Assembly: GCF_000318095.2 (NCBI RefSeq)
Contig: NZ_KB290705.1
Span: 1-64,000 of the forward strand
DNA from: Alloprevotella sp. oral taxon 473 str. F0040
GTDB taxonomy: Bacteria; Bacteroidota; Bacteroidia; Bacteroidales; Bacteroidaceae
DNA length: 64,000 nt
Reading direction: 5' to 3'
Below, piece after piece: positions 51,534-60,510 of this stretch; the stretch's first letter is position 1, and each line of letters opens with the position of its first letter. The translations under genes were made by a program, and so were the position numbers. The notes under the pieces are model-generated. The model was not told the origin of the DNA. It searched no databases and saw only the letters and a list, made by a program, of their open reading frames with translations.

Positions 51534-52372
51534 TTGTTATTCTCCGAAGAGGAGGGAGTGTTAGGGCGATACGCCCTCAGTTTGTTAGGATTAAAGACGG
51601 CGGTGACATCGGGAATACCGAGTTCCTCGGCAGAAAGTCGGCCCGTGTGGTACTGTCCTGCCGCACAGAGGGTGAGGAATCTCAGGTGAGCATCACTCAC
51701 CGCTGCGATGGTGCGCGCAATACTGCTGAGAGTGGCTCCCACCGTGAGGACATCGTCGAGGATGATCCAGCACTTGCCTTGCAGACGTTCGGGATGCTGC
51801 ACCACAAAGATGCCTTCCACATTGGCTTTTCGTTCGGTAGGCGCAAGCGTGGTCTGGGAGGGATTGTCCACCTTACGCACCAGAATGTCTGTCACAATGG
51901 GAAGTCCCGTAATGGCGGACACACCCCGCGCGAGGAGTTCACTCTGATTATAGCCCCGCTTAGCCATTCTTTGTCGAGACAATGGCACTGGAATGATGCC
52001 GGCTACGCCCTCAAAGAAGTCTGTGTCACGGAGTTCCGTGGCCATGGCTCTGCCAAAACTTTGTGCGAGTGCCGTGCGCCCTTGATATTTGAAGCCATGC
52101 ACGGCTTGCGCCACGGCATATTCGGGCTTATACCACACGAAGGCACTCACGCGCTCTACATTTGGGTCGCCCCAAAACACGCGTTCTAGCACATTGCCCT
52201 TGCGACCTTTGAGATGGGTGTAGGGAAGTTTGAACCAACATTGTGGGCAAAGTCCGTTGCCATAAAGGGTTTTACCACAAATGGCGCAGCAGGAACCCGT
52301 GAGCTGTGCCCATGCGATTTGAAGAACCTCGCGAAAGGGCTGCCATACGTTGGTGTTTTTCTGCTGCGCCAT
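51512..52372 (-). CDS. ComF-family phosphoribosyltransferase-like protein
   Basis: A 286-residue protein. A four-Cys zinc-ribbon start (CCAICGKTLYGNGLCPQC) precedes the PRTase fold, whose PRPP loop is WIILDDVLTVGATLSSIA; the RGYNQSELLARGVS element is the ComF landmark. ComF proteins are linked to DNA uptake and may act in purine or DNA-related chemistry; the reaction is not known. The C-terminal tail (PNTPSSSENNKSSTSND) is low-complexity, and its last residues are encoded by the 7-bp repeat array, which suggests the original stop was lost and a repeat-coded tail taken up. Confidence 0.85.
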   Translation of the reverse strand: MAQQKNTNVWQPFREVLQIAWAQLTGSCCAICGKTLYGNGLCPQCWFKLPYTHLKGRKGNVLERVFWGDPNVERVSAFVWYKPEYAVAQAVHGFKYQGRTALAQSFGRAMATELRDTDFFEGVAGIIPVPLSRQRMAKRGYNQSELLARGVSAITGLPIVTDILVRKVDNPSQTTLAPTERKANVEGIFVVQHPERLQGKCWIILDDVLTVGATLSSIARTIAAVSDAHLRFLTLCAAGQYHTGRLSAEELGIPDVTAVFNPNKLRAYRPNTPSSSENNKSSTSND

Positions 52373-52490
52373 TGTGTGTCAATGATTAGTATTCTCCCAA
52401 CATCTCAAAGAACATTGCCTTATATGCTCATAGTCTGTAGGCTATGAAATACTACAATGTCCCGTGATGTGGAAAAGAAAAGGGAGCGGA

Positions 52491-52811
52491 CTAGAGGAAA
52501 CCGAGGTCGAGCTTGGCTTCTTCACTCATCATTTCGCGATCCCACTCGGGTTCAAACACGAGATTCACACGAACATCTTTCACGCCTGGCACACCAGCGG
52601 TCTTGATGCGCACGTCTTCCATGATAAAATCTGCGGCAGGACAGTTGGGAGCTGTGAGTGTCATCTCTATCTCTAGGAGACCATCTTCGGCAAGATCGAT
52701 ATTGTAGATCAAACCAAGGTTATAAATATCTACAGGAATCTCAGGGTCGTAGACGGTCTTGAGGACTTCCACGATTTGTTCTTCGATTTTCAATTTTTCT
52801 TCTGGGGTCAT
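52491..52811 (-). CDS. DUF59/MIP18-family iron-sulfur cluster assembly factor
   Basis: This 106-residue cytosolic protein is the single-domain DUF59 (SufT/PaaD-like) type. The EEQIVEVLKTVYDPEIPVDIYNLGLIYNI segment holds the DPEIPV core, and LTAPNCPAADFIMED carries the conserved Cys-Pro-Ala. The protein is close to the SUF-associated SufT and to Fe-S carrier proteins; a role in Fe-S cluster maturation is inferred. It lies between comF and radC on the same strand. Confidence 0.85.
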   Translation of the reverse strand: MTPEEKLKIEEQIVEVLKTVYDPEIPVDIYNLGLIYNIDLAEDGLLEIEMTLTAPNCPAADFIMEDVRIKTAGVPGVKDVRVNLVFEPEWDREMMSEEAKLDLGFL

Positions 52812-52865
52812 GTTTGTTGTTTGTTGCGTTGTTAGAAAGAATAGTTCAAAAGGAGTTGTGCCAAA

Positions 52866-53585
52866 TCATAAACGATTCTGGTCGGCATAACTATAATATT
52901 GCGTGTCGGCTAGGATGATGTGGTCGATAAACCGCAAGTCCACTTCCCGACAAGCGCGTTTGAGCTGCTGAGTTATTACATCATCCGCTGCAGAAGGTTC
53001 GGGATAACCCGAAGGATGATTGTGACACAGGGCGATGTGTACGGCATTGCTCACCAAAGCCTCGCGGAGAATCACACGGATGTCAATCGTGGTGCCATCA
53101 ATGCCGCCACGTGCCACCATGACACTGCGGATGAAGCGGAGATTATGATTGAGCAAAAGCACGTGCGCTTCCTCGATGGGGAGATCATGTAGCTTTTCGT
53201 AGAAAAAACGATAGAGCTTTTCGGAACAATTGAACTGCTCATCTTGCAGTCCCTCGGCACCTCTACGCGCCCCCAACTCACAAGCGGCCAAAATGGTCAC
53301 TGCTTTGGCTGGCCCAATGCCGTGATAGGCGCAGAGTTCTTCGATGCTTCGTTTGCCCAATGTGGTGAGCTGTCCATTGCAGTCGGAGAGGATGCGTTGC
53401 ATCAAGGTGACTGCGTTCTCCTTGTCATTGCCACTTCCCACGAGAATCGCCAAGAGTTCTGCTGCGCTGAGGGAACTTCCGCCAGAAGTCATGAACTTCT
53501 CTCGAGGGCGGTCGTTGATGTCCAACTCAGTGATGGACTTCTTCTGAGGTTGCAGCGTAGATGCAGAAGGTTCAAGGAGTTTCAT
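52866..53585 (-). CDS. radC: RadC-family JAB-domain protein
   Basis: A 239-residue protein. An N-terminal HhH-like region (LAAAELLAILVGSG-like: SLSAAELLAILVGSGNDKENA; IEELCAYHGIGPAKAVTILAACELG) is followed by the MPN/JAB metal domain with HNHPSGYPEPSAAD and the Asp downstream (the EEAHVLLLNHNLRFI segment provides the Glu). RadC was once thought to be a DNA-repair protein, but its real function is unsettled. It is 117 bases downstream of GT2. Confidence 0.9.
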   Translation of the reverse strand: MKLLEPSASTLQPQKKSITELDINDRPREKFMTSGGSSLSAAELLAILVGSGNDKENAVTLMQRILSDCNGQLTTLGKRSIEELCAYHGIGPAKAVTILAACELGARRGAEGLQDEQFNCSEKLYRFFYEKLHDLPIEEAHVLLLNHNLRFIRSVMVARGGIDGTTIDIRVILREALVSNAVHIALCHNHPSGYPEPSAADDVITQQLKRACREVDLRFIDHIILADTQYYSYADQNRL

Positions 53586-53702
53586 AGTGAGACAGATCGG
53601 AAGGAAATGCTGGGCATCTTGGTGCGCTACGTGTTGCGCTGGGATGGCCCTGCTGGGACATTGCGACGATGGTCTGGTTTTCAGCGAAAGTGCTGGGTGC
53701 TT

Positions 53703-54719
53703 CTACTGATAGAAGGTTTGAGAGAAGGCCTCAAACTCGCCCTCCCCTCGCACATTGCATCGCCACCATGCGGAGAGATAGCCCGTGCCGTAGCCCGTGA
53801 GCTGCACGAAAGCCGCAGCGATGGCAGTAACTCCCACAGCGAGCGAACGAGATTGCCGAGTGGCATCAACACCAATCAGAAGGGCGAAGAGCAACAAGGG
53901 ACTGAGGCTCACGAGTGTCCCTATTTCGCAGCCAAAACACAGAGATAAGAGCGCGAGCACAAGAAGAAAGGCTACGCCTAAAGTGAAGACGGCTGGCAAA
54001 AGATGGACAAGTTTGTGAGTGCCTGGGTGGCGATGGGAAAGATGTATGCGAGCGATGCCACTATTGTGCACTTGTTTGAAAAACTTCTTCAAGTCAGTGC
54101 GACGTTTATGATAGACCCACGCTTCGGGAAATAGGCGACAACGATAGCCACTCTTGAAGATGCGGGTGGAGAAATCAATGTCTTCGCCAAAACGCATGGC
54201 TGAAAATCCCTCCAAGGCTTGGTAAACTTCGCGGCGCACTCCCATGTTGAAGGAGCGTGGATAGAACTTATCCAACTTAGCTTTGCCTCCTCTGATGCCT
54301 CCCGTGGTGAAAAAAGAAGTCATGGCGTAGTTAATCGCCTTCTGCGTAGTAGAGAACGACTCGTGTGCTCGGTCAGGCCCACCAAAGGCATCGCAAGGAT
54401 TTGCCGCTAGTTCGGCATCAATAGCTGCAAAATAGCCTTCGGGCAACACAACATCACTATCTAGAATAATGACATATTCGCCGTTGGCGCGCTCCACTCC
54501 GTAGTTTCGGGTCTGTCCTGGCCCACTATTGGGCTTGTCGTAGTATTGCACGGCAAGTTTGTCGGCATATCGCTCCACAACCTCGCGACAAGGCACGCTA
54601 CTTCCGTCTTCAACAATGATGACTTCAAAGTCGCGCTGAGTCTGATGCGTGAGACTTTCCAAGAGTTCTTCGCACTCATTGGGGCGATTATAGACAGGAA
54701 CGATGACAGAATACTTCAT
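53703..54719 (-). CDS. family 2 glycosyltransferase, membrane-anchored
   Basis: This 338-residue GT-A enzyme starts MKYSVIVPVYNRPNECEELLESL, has the DxD-like IILDSDVVLPEGYF (Asp91 region) and GEDIDFSTRIFKSGY. Two membrane helices at the C-terminus (about 245-265 and 270-305) anchor it at the inner membrane. It probably extends a polysaccharide or glycolipid; the donor sugar is unknown. It has its own promoter (54741-54768), and radC follows. Confidence 0.87.
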   Translation of the reverse strand: MKYSVIVPVYNRPNECEELLESLTHQTQRDFEVIIVEDGSSVPCREVVERYADKLAVQYYDKPNSGPGQTRNYGVERANGEYVIILDSDVVLPEGYFAAIDAELAANPCDAFGGPDRAHESFSTTQKAINYAMTSFFTTGGIRGGKAKLDKFYPRSFNMGVRREVYQALEGFSAMRFGEDIDFSTRIFKSGYRCRLFPEAWVYHKRRTDLKKFFKQVHNSGIARIHLSHRHPGTHKLVHLLPAVFTLGVAFLLVLALLSLCFGCEIGTLVSLSPLLLFALLIGVDATRQSRSLAVGVTAIAAAFVQLTGYGTGYLSAWWRCNVRGEGEFEAFSQTFYQ

Positions 54720-54740
54720 TTTTGGGAGTACTTATTTGTG

Positions 54741-54771
54741 CAAATGTACAAAAAACTCGGGATAAAGCCAA
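54741..54771 (-). promoter_or_regulatory. promoter of the GT2 gene
   Basis: Minus-strand -7 TACATTTG (54748-54741) and a -33 TTG (54771-54769), 20-base spacer, 22 bases before ATG 54719. Confidence 0.6.
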
Positions 54772-54795
54772 GAGAATTTAAAAGGACACTATAAA

Positions 54796-54836
54796 ATATC
54801 CGCTCTCCTCCCAATATACGTAGGAGAAGAGCGGTA
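54796..54836 (-). terminator. hairpin downstream of folD
   Basis: CCGCTCTCCTC (54800-54810) pairs with GGAGAAGAGCGG (54823-54834), then a weak minus-strand U-rich stretch. It lies 150 bases past the folD stop. Confidence 0.5.
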
Positions 54837-54984
54837 TTCCTTGAAACCTTAGCCGTAAACACTCGGCAGTAGCCAATGCTTCTGTGGCTTTGAGGCATAA
54901 CACATTGCTCTAAGATGGCAACGGCAATAGGTGGATACTGACTATTACTTGAGGCAGTACAACAAGATATTATGCCCCCTTAGG

Positions 54985-55872
54985 TTAGTCCTTATAGATT
55001 TCTTTCTTCGCGGCTGCGAGAGTATTTTGCATCAACATGCAGATGGTCATCGGACCTACGCCACCGGGCACTGGGGTAATGGCAGATGCAACTTCTGAAA
55101 CTGCTTCAAAATCAACGTCACCTGAGAGACGATAGCCATTCTTGCGCGAAGCATCGGGCACACGTGTCGTACCGACATCGATGACCACAGCACCAGGCTT
55201 CACCATGTCGGCAGTGACAAAGCCAGGTTGTCCGAGAGCGGCGATGAGAATGTCGGCTGAGCGGCACTCCTCTGCGATGTTTTGCGTGCGCGAATGCACA
55301 CAAGTCACTGTGCTGTCGGCACCTTCCTTCTGAAGCATCAGTTGCACCATAGGTTTTCCTACGATGTTGCTTCGTCCCATTACCACACACTTCTTGCCTT
55401 TCGTGGCGATATTGTAGCGGCGCAACAAGGTGAGGATACCTAAAGGCGTAGCACTGATGAAAGCAGGCAGACCTATTGCCATGCGCCCTACGTTGATGGG
55501 GTGGAAACCATCGACATCTTTGCGTGGGTCTACGGCTTCGATGACGCGCTGTTCGTTGATGTGACGAGGAAGTGGGAGTTGCACGATAAAGCCGTCAATG
55601 CTGTCATCTTGATTGAGCTGATGGATGCGCTGGAGCAATTCGGCTTCTGTGACATCATCTTCGTAGCGAATGAGGGTGGAATCAAAACCACAAGCCTCAC
55701 AAGCCAAGACTTTGTTGCGAACATACGTTTCACTTCCGCCATCATGTCCCACAAGTATGGCGGCAAGATGGGGAGCGCGGTAGCCTTCTGAGGTGAGTTG
55801 GTTCACTTCTTGGGCTATTTCAGCTTTGATTTGTGAGGCAAGTGCTTTACCGTCTATGAGAGTGGCTGGCAT
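54985..55872 (-). CDS. folD: methylenetetrahydrofolate dehydrogenase / cyclohydrolase
   Basis: A 295-residue bifunctional enzyme that oxidises methylene-THF and hydrolyses methenyl-THF to 10-formyl-THF. The catalytic Lys is in [16 protein letters not shown], and the [34 protein letters not shown] segment is the family signature. The Rossmann motif is [15 protein letters not shown], and the C-terminus [15 protein letters not shown] is normal. Its 10-formyl-THF feeds fmt and purine synthesis. The ffh gene lies upstream with the 21-bp block D between. Confidence 0.94.
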   Translation of the reverse strand: MPATLIDGKALASQIKAEIAQEVNQLTSEGYRAPHLAAILVGHDGGSETYVRNKVLACEACGFDSTLIRYEDDVTEAELLQRIHQLNQDDSIDGFIVQLPLPRHINEQRVIEAVDPRKDVDGFHPINVGRMAIGLPAFISATPLGILTLLRRYNIATKGKKCVVMGRSNIVGKPMVQLMLQKEGADSTVTCVHSRTQNIAEECRSADILIAALGQPGFVTADMVKPGAVVIDVGTTRVPDASRKNGYRLSGDVDFEAVSEVASAITPVPGGVGPMTICMLMQNTLAAAKKEIYKD

Positions 55873-55917
55873 AACGAACTTATATTATAAGGTAAAAAAA
55901 GAGAACTGGTTGAACAA

Positions 55918-56030
55918 TCAGAGAATTTCGTCGAACCTATCTGAGGAAAAAGGAAAGACGTGGGAGATTTCTCAAAAAATGTCGGAGATATTCCTGAAGA
56001 TGTCAGAGATTGTTTTCTAAAACGTGGGAA
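55918..56030 (+). repeat. 21-bp tandem repeat block D
   Basis: Cores at 55918 (TCAGAG), 55940 (TCTGAG), 55961 (TGGGAG), 55982 (TCGGAG), 56003 (TCAGAG) and 56025 (TGGGAA, degenerate), spaced 22, 21, 21, 21, 22. The middle units read W-E-I-S-Q-K-M-S-E-I-F-L-K-M-S-E-I. Confidence 0.72.
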
Positions 56031-56094
56031 TTCTGTTCAGATAAGTAAAATAGGCCCCACGAAATCTAGAGAGCAAGGACGAAAAATAACGAGA

Positions 56095-56146
56095 AAGGAC
56101 TAGTCCCAGCGACACTAGCTATGGTGCTACTCGGACTAGTCCTTTG
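56095..56146 (-). terminator. terminator of ffh
   Basis: AAGGACTAGTCC and GGACTAGTCCTT (right arm 56133-56144) form a 12-bp stem, 9 bases past the stop codon at 56155. In minus-strand sense it is followed by TCTCGTTATTTTT. Confidence 0.65.
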
Positions 56147-56154
56147 AATATTAA

Positions 56155-57501
56155 TTAGAATTTGGGCATGCCTGGCAAACCTTTGGGCATACGACTCATC
56201 ATTTGGCGCATGCCTCCTCCGCTCACCATCTTCATCATCTTGCGAGTTTGGTCAAACTGCTTGATAAGACGGTTGACATCTTGCACGGTTTTACCAGAAC
56301 CCTTGGCAATGCGCTCTTTGCGACTGCCGTTGAGCACTTCGGGATGTTGGCGTTCGTAGGGGGTCATCGACAAGATAATCGCCTCTACTCCGAGAATGGC
56401 ACGATCGTCCACTTCAACATCTTTGATTGCTTTGCCCACACCTGGAATCATTGCAGCCAAGTCTTTGATGTTACCCATCTTCTTGATTTGCTGCAACTGT
56501 GCGAGGAAGTCGTTGAAGTCGAACTGGTTCTTCTGGATCTTTCTCTGAAGTTTGCGAGCTTCTTCTTCGTCATACTGCTCTTGCGCACGCTCTACCAAGG
56601 AGACAATGTCGCCCATGCCGAGGATGCGGTCCGCCATACGTGAGGGGTGGAACACGTCGAGTGCTTCCATCTTCTCGCCTGTTCCGACGAACTTGATGGG
56701 CTTATTCACTACAGAACGGATAGAAAGTGCAGCACCACCGCGAGTGTCACCATCGAGCTTGGTGAGCACCACGCCATCAAAGTCCAAACGGCTGTTGAAC
56801 TCCTTGGCAGTGTTCACTGCATCTTGTCCCGTCATAGCATCGACCACGAACAAGGTTTCATCGGGATTCGTGGCTTCTTTCACCGCCGCAATCTCATTCA
56901 TCAAGGTTTCGTCTATCGCCAAACGACCAGCGGTGTCCACGATGACCGTGTCATAGCTCTTAGCTTTGGCCTCTTGAATGGCTGCAAGCGCAATTTTCAC
57001 GGGATCTTTTTCCTCTAAATTGAGGTAGATGGGCACATCTATCTGCTCTGCCAAAACACGCAATTGCTCGATTGCAGCAGGACGATACGTGTCGCAGGCT
57101 GCCAACAACGGACGGCGGTTCTTCTTTGTCTTCAAGAAAAGGGCGAGCTTACCAGAAAGTGTGGTTTTACCTGCCCCATTCAAACCTGCCATAAGGATGA
57201 CACTGGGGCGATTTTCCAACTTCAGGTCGGTGCTTTCGCCACCCATGAGCGTGGCCAACTCGTCATGGACAATCTTAACCATGAGCTGCGAGGGCTTCAC
57301 AGCGGTGAGCACGTTCTGACCAAGGGCTTTTTGCTTCACCGTGTCGGTGAATGTCTTAGCCACCTTGTAGTTGACGTCGGCATCAAGGAGAGCGCGGCGC
57401 ACATCCTTGAGAGTTTCGGCTACGTTAATTTCGGTGATTTTGCCTTCACCTTTGAGTATTTTGAAGGATCGTTCGAGTCTTTCGCTGAGATTGTCAAACA
57501 T
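56155..57501 (-). CDS. ffh: signal recognition particle protein
   Basis: A 448-residue GTPase. The N domain is residues 1-85. The G domain has G1 GLNGAGKTTLSGKLA (near 107), G3 VDTAGRLAIDE, G4 TKLDGDTRGG and G5 VGTGEKMEALDVF. The M domain (about 300-448) carries hydrophobic Met residues and ends GMRQMMSRMPKGLPGMPKF, which binds 4.5S RNA and signal peptides. It targets inner-membrane and exported proteins to FtsY and Sec. The promoter is at 57564-57571. Confidence 0.97.
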   Translation of the reverse strand: MFDNLSERLERSFKILKGEGKITEINVAETLKDVRRALLDADVNYKVAKTFTDTVKQKALGQNVLTAVKPSQLMVKIVHDELATLMGGESTDLKLENRPSVILMAGLNGAGKTTLSGKLALFLKTKKNRRPLLAACDTYRPAAIEQLRVLAEQIDVPIYLNLEEKDPVKIALAAIQEAKAKSYDTVIVDTAGRLAIDETLMNEIAAVKEATNPDETLFVVDAMTGQDAVNTAKEFNSRLDFDGVVLTKLDGDTRGGAALSIRSVVNKPIKFVGTGEKMEALDVFHPSRMADRILGMGDIVSLVERAQEQYDEEEARKLQRKIQKNQFDFNDFLAQLQQIKKMGNIKDLAAMIPGVGKAIKDVEVDDRAILGVEAIILSMTPYERQHPEVLNGSRKERIAKGSGKTVQDVNRLIKQFDQTRKMMKMVSGGGMRQMMSRMPKGLPGMPKF

Positions 57502-57563
57502 GTATGTGGAGTCTTATGAAGATATTTCTATATATAATGCGTTGTCGCATAGATTATTTCGTG

Positions 57564-57571
57564 CAAATATA
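57564..57571 (-). promoter_or_regulatory. -7 box for ffh
   Basis: Minus-strand TATATTTG, 63 bases before ATG 57501. Confidence 0.5.
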
Positions 57572-57762
57572 CGAAAAGTTTTTGAGAAACTGGCTGATTC
57601 TTCGCGACAGATTGCACGACTATTGGGGAATGCTCGCAAAACCTCCAAAGTTGTAGCGATAAGATGCCAAGGCCTTTCTATTCTACATAAGGAGTGCTTC
57701 ACCTTATAGACTAATTAAACGTCGAGACAACATAAGAGTTCTTCACCAATCATCCAAAAACC

Positions 57763-57789
57763 CTCGCACGTCTCACGACGTACGAGGGT
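57763..57789 (-). terminator. terminator of the FadL-like gene
   Basis: CCCTCGCACGTC and GACGTACGAGGG pair with a 4-base loop (TCAC), followed in minus-strand sense by TTTTTGG. Confidence 0.78.
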
Positions 57790-57909
57790 AAAGAGATATA
57801 GAAAACCTATTAACATTTTTGAGTTGAAGCTGCTCCTCTAGGTTAAGTTGCAAAATGATGAGGAGGATACTCACCCAATGCCCCTAAAGAGGAAGCAGGA
57901 CATCACGAA

Positions 57910-59427
57910 TTAGAAAGTGAGTTCCACGCCGAGACCAAACACTTGGTTGGTACGAGTGAAATCGTCAGATCCTTTAACAACACCAGATTCTACCAACTGC
58001 TTAGCACGCTCTGCACCTTCTGCCACTCCGATAATGTTGGCCGCGTTGTTGTAGTTCTGAGAGTCCTTGTGGTAAGTGTCGTAGAAAGTCTTGAAGTATC
58101 CAGCGTTGATCTTCACCATGTCGTTCACTTGATAACCAACACCCAATCCGAGGCTGGTGGAGTTGGCAGTAAACGTGAGATCATTCATGTAGGCATCAGT
58201 ATTAGGATAGAGGGTACGTTGTACACCTGCGCTGATTTCCCATTGCTTCGTCAAATCATACTCCGCACCGAAGAGATATTCAATAGTACCACCTTTGAGC
58301 AAATCGTTGCGGTATGCGCCTTTCAAGCCAGACTTAGCCTGTTTGTCAAAGTAGTGGTGGTAGCCCAAGTTGAGACGAAGGCCTTCTACTGGACGAACTT
58401 GTGCACCAACGGTGAGCAATGCTGGAATGTCGCTGCGCACTTGAGCATCATCCTTGTAGGCTGCAAGGGAAGTTAGATTGTTTGCACTTGCACTATTGGC
58501 CGACTCGTTCTCGAAAGCGATGCGTGTGCGGAACTCATATTTAGCAGCTAAATCAATGTATTTGCTGTGGAAGTGAGCACCTACGATAGGGGCAAAGCCA
58601 AAACCGCTCTGATCTGTATTAAGAGTTACGTCTTGTGTCGCAGCAGCGAGTACGCCCAACTGACGGAGACGGGGTGCCAAAGCAGGATTGGCAGCAACAG
58701 CTGGCTGAAGTGACTTAGCAGCCTGCGCGAAGAAAGCAGGAGCAGACACAAAGTTATTGCCACTTCCTGGATTGATTTGGATGTTCTTCAGATATCCATA
58801 GTAATGAGCTGTAGCATAAACGCCACGAAGTCCGCCATATACGGAGAAATTGTCGTTGATGCGATAGCTAGTACCGAGTGTTGTACCAAAATAGTACTGC
58901 TTTCCGTGCATGTAAGCATCAACTTTATACTTGTTGAAGCCTAGAGCAGGCATAATGGCTGCCATACGCTGACCCACCAGTCCGAGAAGTGCTACTTGAC
59001 TCTCGAAAGAACCCATGCCTTGCTCAAACTCAGCCTTTCCACCTCCACCGACGAGGGCAAAATTAAATTGGAATGCCCAGCGATCCTTCACCCAAGCGGC
59101 TTGCACTGATGGGATGATGGGGGCAGAAGCAGTGGCTTTGAAGAGCTTTGTATCACTTGTATTGTTGGCACCAAAGGCAAAGGGAGCAAACTTTGACGTC
59201 ACTTCGCGTGTTTGGAAGGCTGCTTGCCAGTTGAGACCTACGTGGAATCCTTGCTTCATAAAGGAGACACCAGCAGGATTGGAGTAGACACCATTGAGGT
59301 TAATCGCTGCGTCCTGTGCTGGGTTACGCAAGAAAGCTACACTTTGATTGGTGTTTGTAAGATAACCACCCGCAGTAGCGGTCAAAGCTGCACCCAAAAG
59401 GGCTACAGACATCACGATTTTTTTCAT
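57910..59427 (-). CDS. OmpP1/FadL-family outer-membrane protein
   Basis: This 505-residue protein has a signal peptide (MKKIVMSVALLGAALTATAGG). The conserved FadL start GGYLTNTNQSVAFLRNPAQDAAINLNGVYSNPAGVSFMKQGFHVGLNWQ contains the N-terminal hatch and the NPAG motif. The rest is a 14-strand barrel ending VFGLGVELTF. Members let hydrophobic compounds cross the outer membrane; in gut Bacteroidetes the substrate is unknown (fatty acids or other apolar compounds). The segment at about 220-260 is a long loop with an unusual Ala-rich helix (AFFAQAAKSLQPAVAANPALAPRLRQL). Confidence 0.88.
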   Translation of the reverse strand: MKKIVMSVALLGAALTATAGGYLTNTNQSVAFLRNPAQDAAINLNGVYSNPAGVSFMKQGFHVGLNWQAAFQTREVTSKFAPFAFGANNTSDTKLFKATASAPIIPSVQAAWVKDRWAFQFNFALVGGGGKAEFEQGMGSFESQVALLGLVGQRMAAIMPALGFNKYKVDAYMHGKQYYFGTTLGTSYRINDNFSVYGGLRGVYATAHYYGYLKNIQINPGSGNNFVSAPAFFAQAAKSLQPAVAANPALAPRLRQLGVLAAATQDVTLNTDQSGFGFAPIVGAHFHSKYIDLAAKYEFRTRIAFENESANSASANNLTSLAAYKDDAQVRSDIPALLTVGAQVRPVEGLRLNLGYHHYFDKQAKSGLKGAYRNDLLKGGTIEYLFGAEYDLTKQWEISAGVQRTLYPNTDAYMNDLTFTANSTSLGLGVGYQVNDMVKINAGYFKTFYDTYHKDSQNYNNAANIIGVAEGAERAKQLVESGVVKGSDDFTRTNQVFGLGVELTF

Positions 59428-59803
59428 ATACTTCCGTTCGATTGTTTAATTTCACCGACAAAGGAAAGACATCTTTTGCACAAAAGCAAGAAATATGTGC
59501 AGATATATTGATTTTACAAGCCAGAAACACAGTATTTGCAACCTTTATCTAGCAATCCAATAGGATAAATCAACTGATTCTCACAAAAGGTGGAATAGAA
59601 CAAACCAGAAGTAATAATGTAACAATAACTACAAAAACAGCACGAGATCCTTAAGTTCGAACTTATTTCATGGAAATCCCTACTACATAAACGCCTCCGT
59701 CGCTGTATCTTCATGGTGAGACACAGCGACGGAGGCGAAGAAAAGGGTTTGAAAATACACTGATATTCAGAAAGTACTACAAGTTGTCTACGAGTAACCT
59801 TGA
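59428..59803. other. 376-bp intergenic region
   Basis: It contains a long hairpin (59693-59736) that ends the small secreted-protein gene; otherwise AT-rich sequence with no open frame of coding character. Confidence 0.45.
59693..59736 (-). terminator. long hairpin after the secreted-protein gene
   Basis: GCCTCCGTCGCTGT (59693-59706) and ACAGCGACGGAGGC (59722-59736) form a 14-bp stem. The minus-strand U-tract is weak, and it lies about 70 bases after the stop codon. Confidence 0.55.
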
Positions 59804-60361
59804 TTAGTCCTCATTGGAACAACTAAGTTTCTTCCGAATATCTTGATACTGCTCAACTATCCATTTGTATTTGCTTTCTAAAAGCTCATTTTGGATTTTT
59901 TGATAAGCCTTTGGCCAATCCGTATCTAAGGAGAACGGCGTAATCTTACTCTCTTCAGGGAGCACGAATTGCAGTGTAATACCCTCATTAGCATCGTAGA
60001 AGCAGGGTGTACTTAGGGAGACATCCCTAAAAATCAGCCGCAACACTTCATAATCTTCCCCTGTGAGCGTATCATTCACAAAGCTCATGTAATAAAGACT
60101 CAAAAAATCGGCCATATTCAAGGCTTGAGTGTCTAGCCAATGGAGGTTGATACGCATCGTGTCTCGAGTATTTTGCTGTTTCTCGCGAAGATAAAGCAAA
60201 GCCACCTCTTGAAACTGAGCAAACTGCACTGAGATATAATTAGCTCTTCCGCTTCGCAGCGTGCGCTGTGCGCATTCTAGCTCCAACTCAAACACAGATT
60301 CCCCCCGTGATATGGTAGGAAGTGCCAATAACAACAGGAAGATAAAGAAAAACTTCTTCAT
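59804..60361 (-). CDS. secreted protein of unknown function
   Basis: A 185-residue protein with a clear signal peptide (MKKFFFIFLLLLALPTISRG). The mature part is helical, with two clusters (residues 27-60 RTLRSGRANYISVQFAQFQEVALLYL, and 150-185 KAYQKIQNELLESKYKWIVEQYQDIRKKL). I do not recognise the family. It has no Cys pairs or catalytic motif; a single Cys (SCSNED) is near the end. It is alone on the minus strand, 149 bases after ruvC's stop codon. Confidence 0.6.
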   Translation of the reverse strand: MKKFFFIFLLLLALPTISRGESVFELELECAQRTLRSGRANYISVQFAQFQEVALLYLREKQQNTRDTMRINLHWLDTQALNMADFLSLYYMSFVNDTLTGEDYEVLRLIFRDVSLSTPCFYDANEGITLQFVLPEESKITPFSLDTDWPKAYQKIQNELLESKYKWIVEQYQDIRKKLSCSNED

Positions 60362-60418
60362 GACCTTTGAATATAAATAAGCTAGTGACTAATTGAAGAA
60401 CTGCAATATATCCTTCTT

Positions 60419-60454
60419 TAGATGAGCAACTCCTCGATGCTAGATGAGCAACTC
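60419..60454. repeat. short 14-bp direct repeat
   Basis: TAGATGAGCAACTC occurs at 60419-60432 and 60441-60454, 22 bases apart, between the secreted-protein gene and ruvC. Confidence 0.5.
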
Positions 60455-60510
60455 ATGTAAAAGAAGAGGGATAATTATATAACTAACTTGCCTAATATCT
60501 ACTCACAAGA

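Larger units (their letters stand above)
57502..57909. other. 408-bp intergenic region
   Basis: It holds the ffh -7 box (57564-57571) and the minus-strand terminator of the FadL-like gene (57763-57789). I see no gene and no repeats in the rest. Confidence 0.5.
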
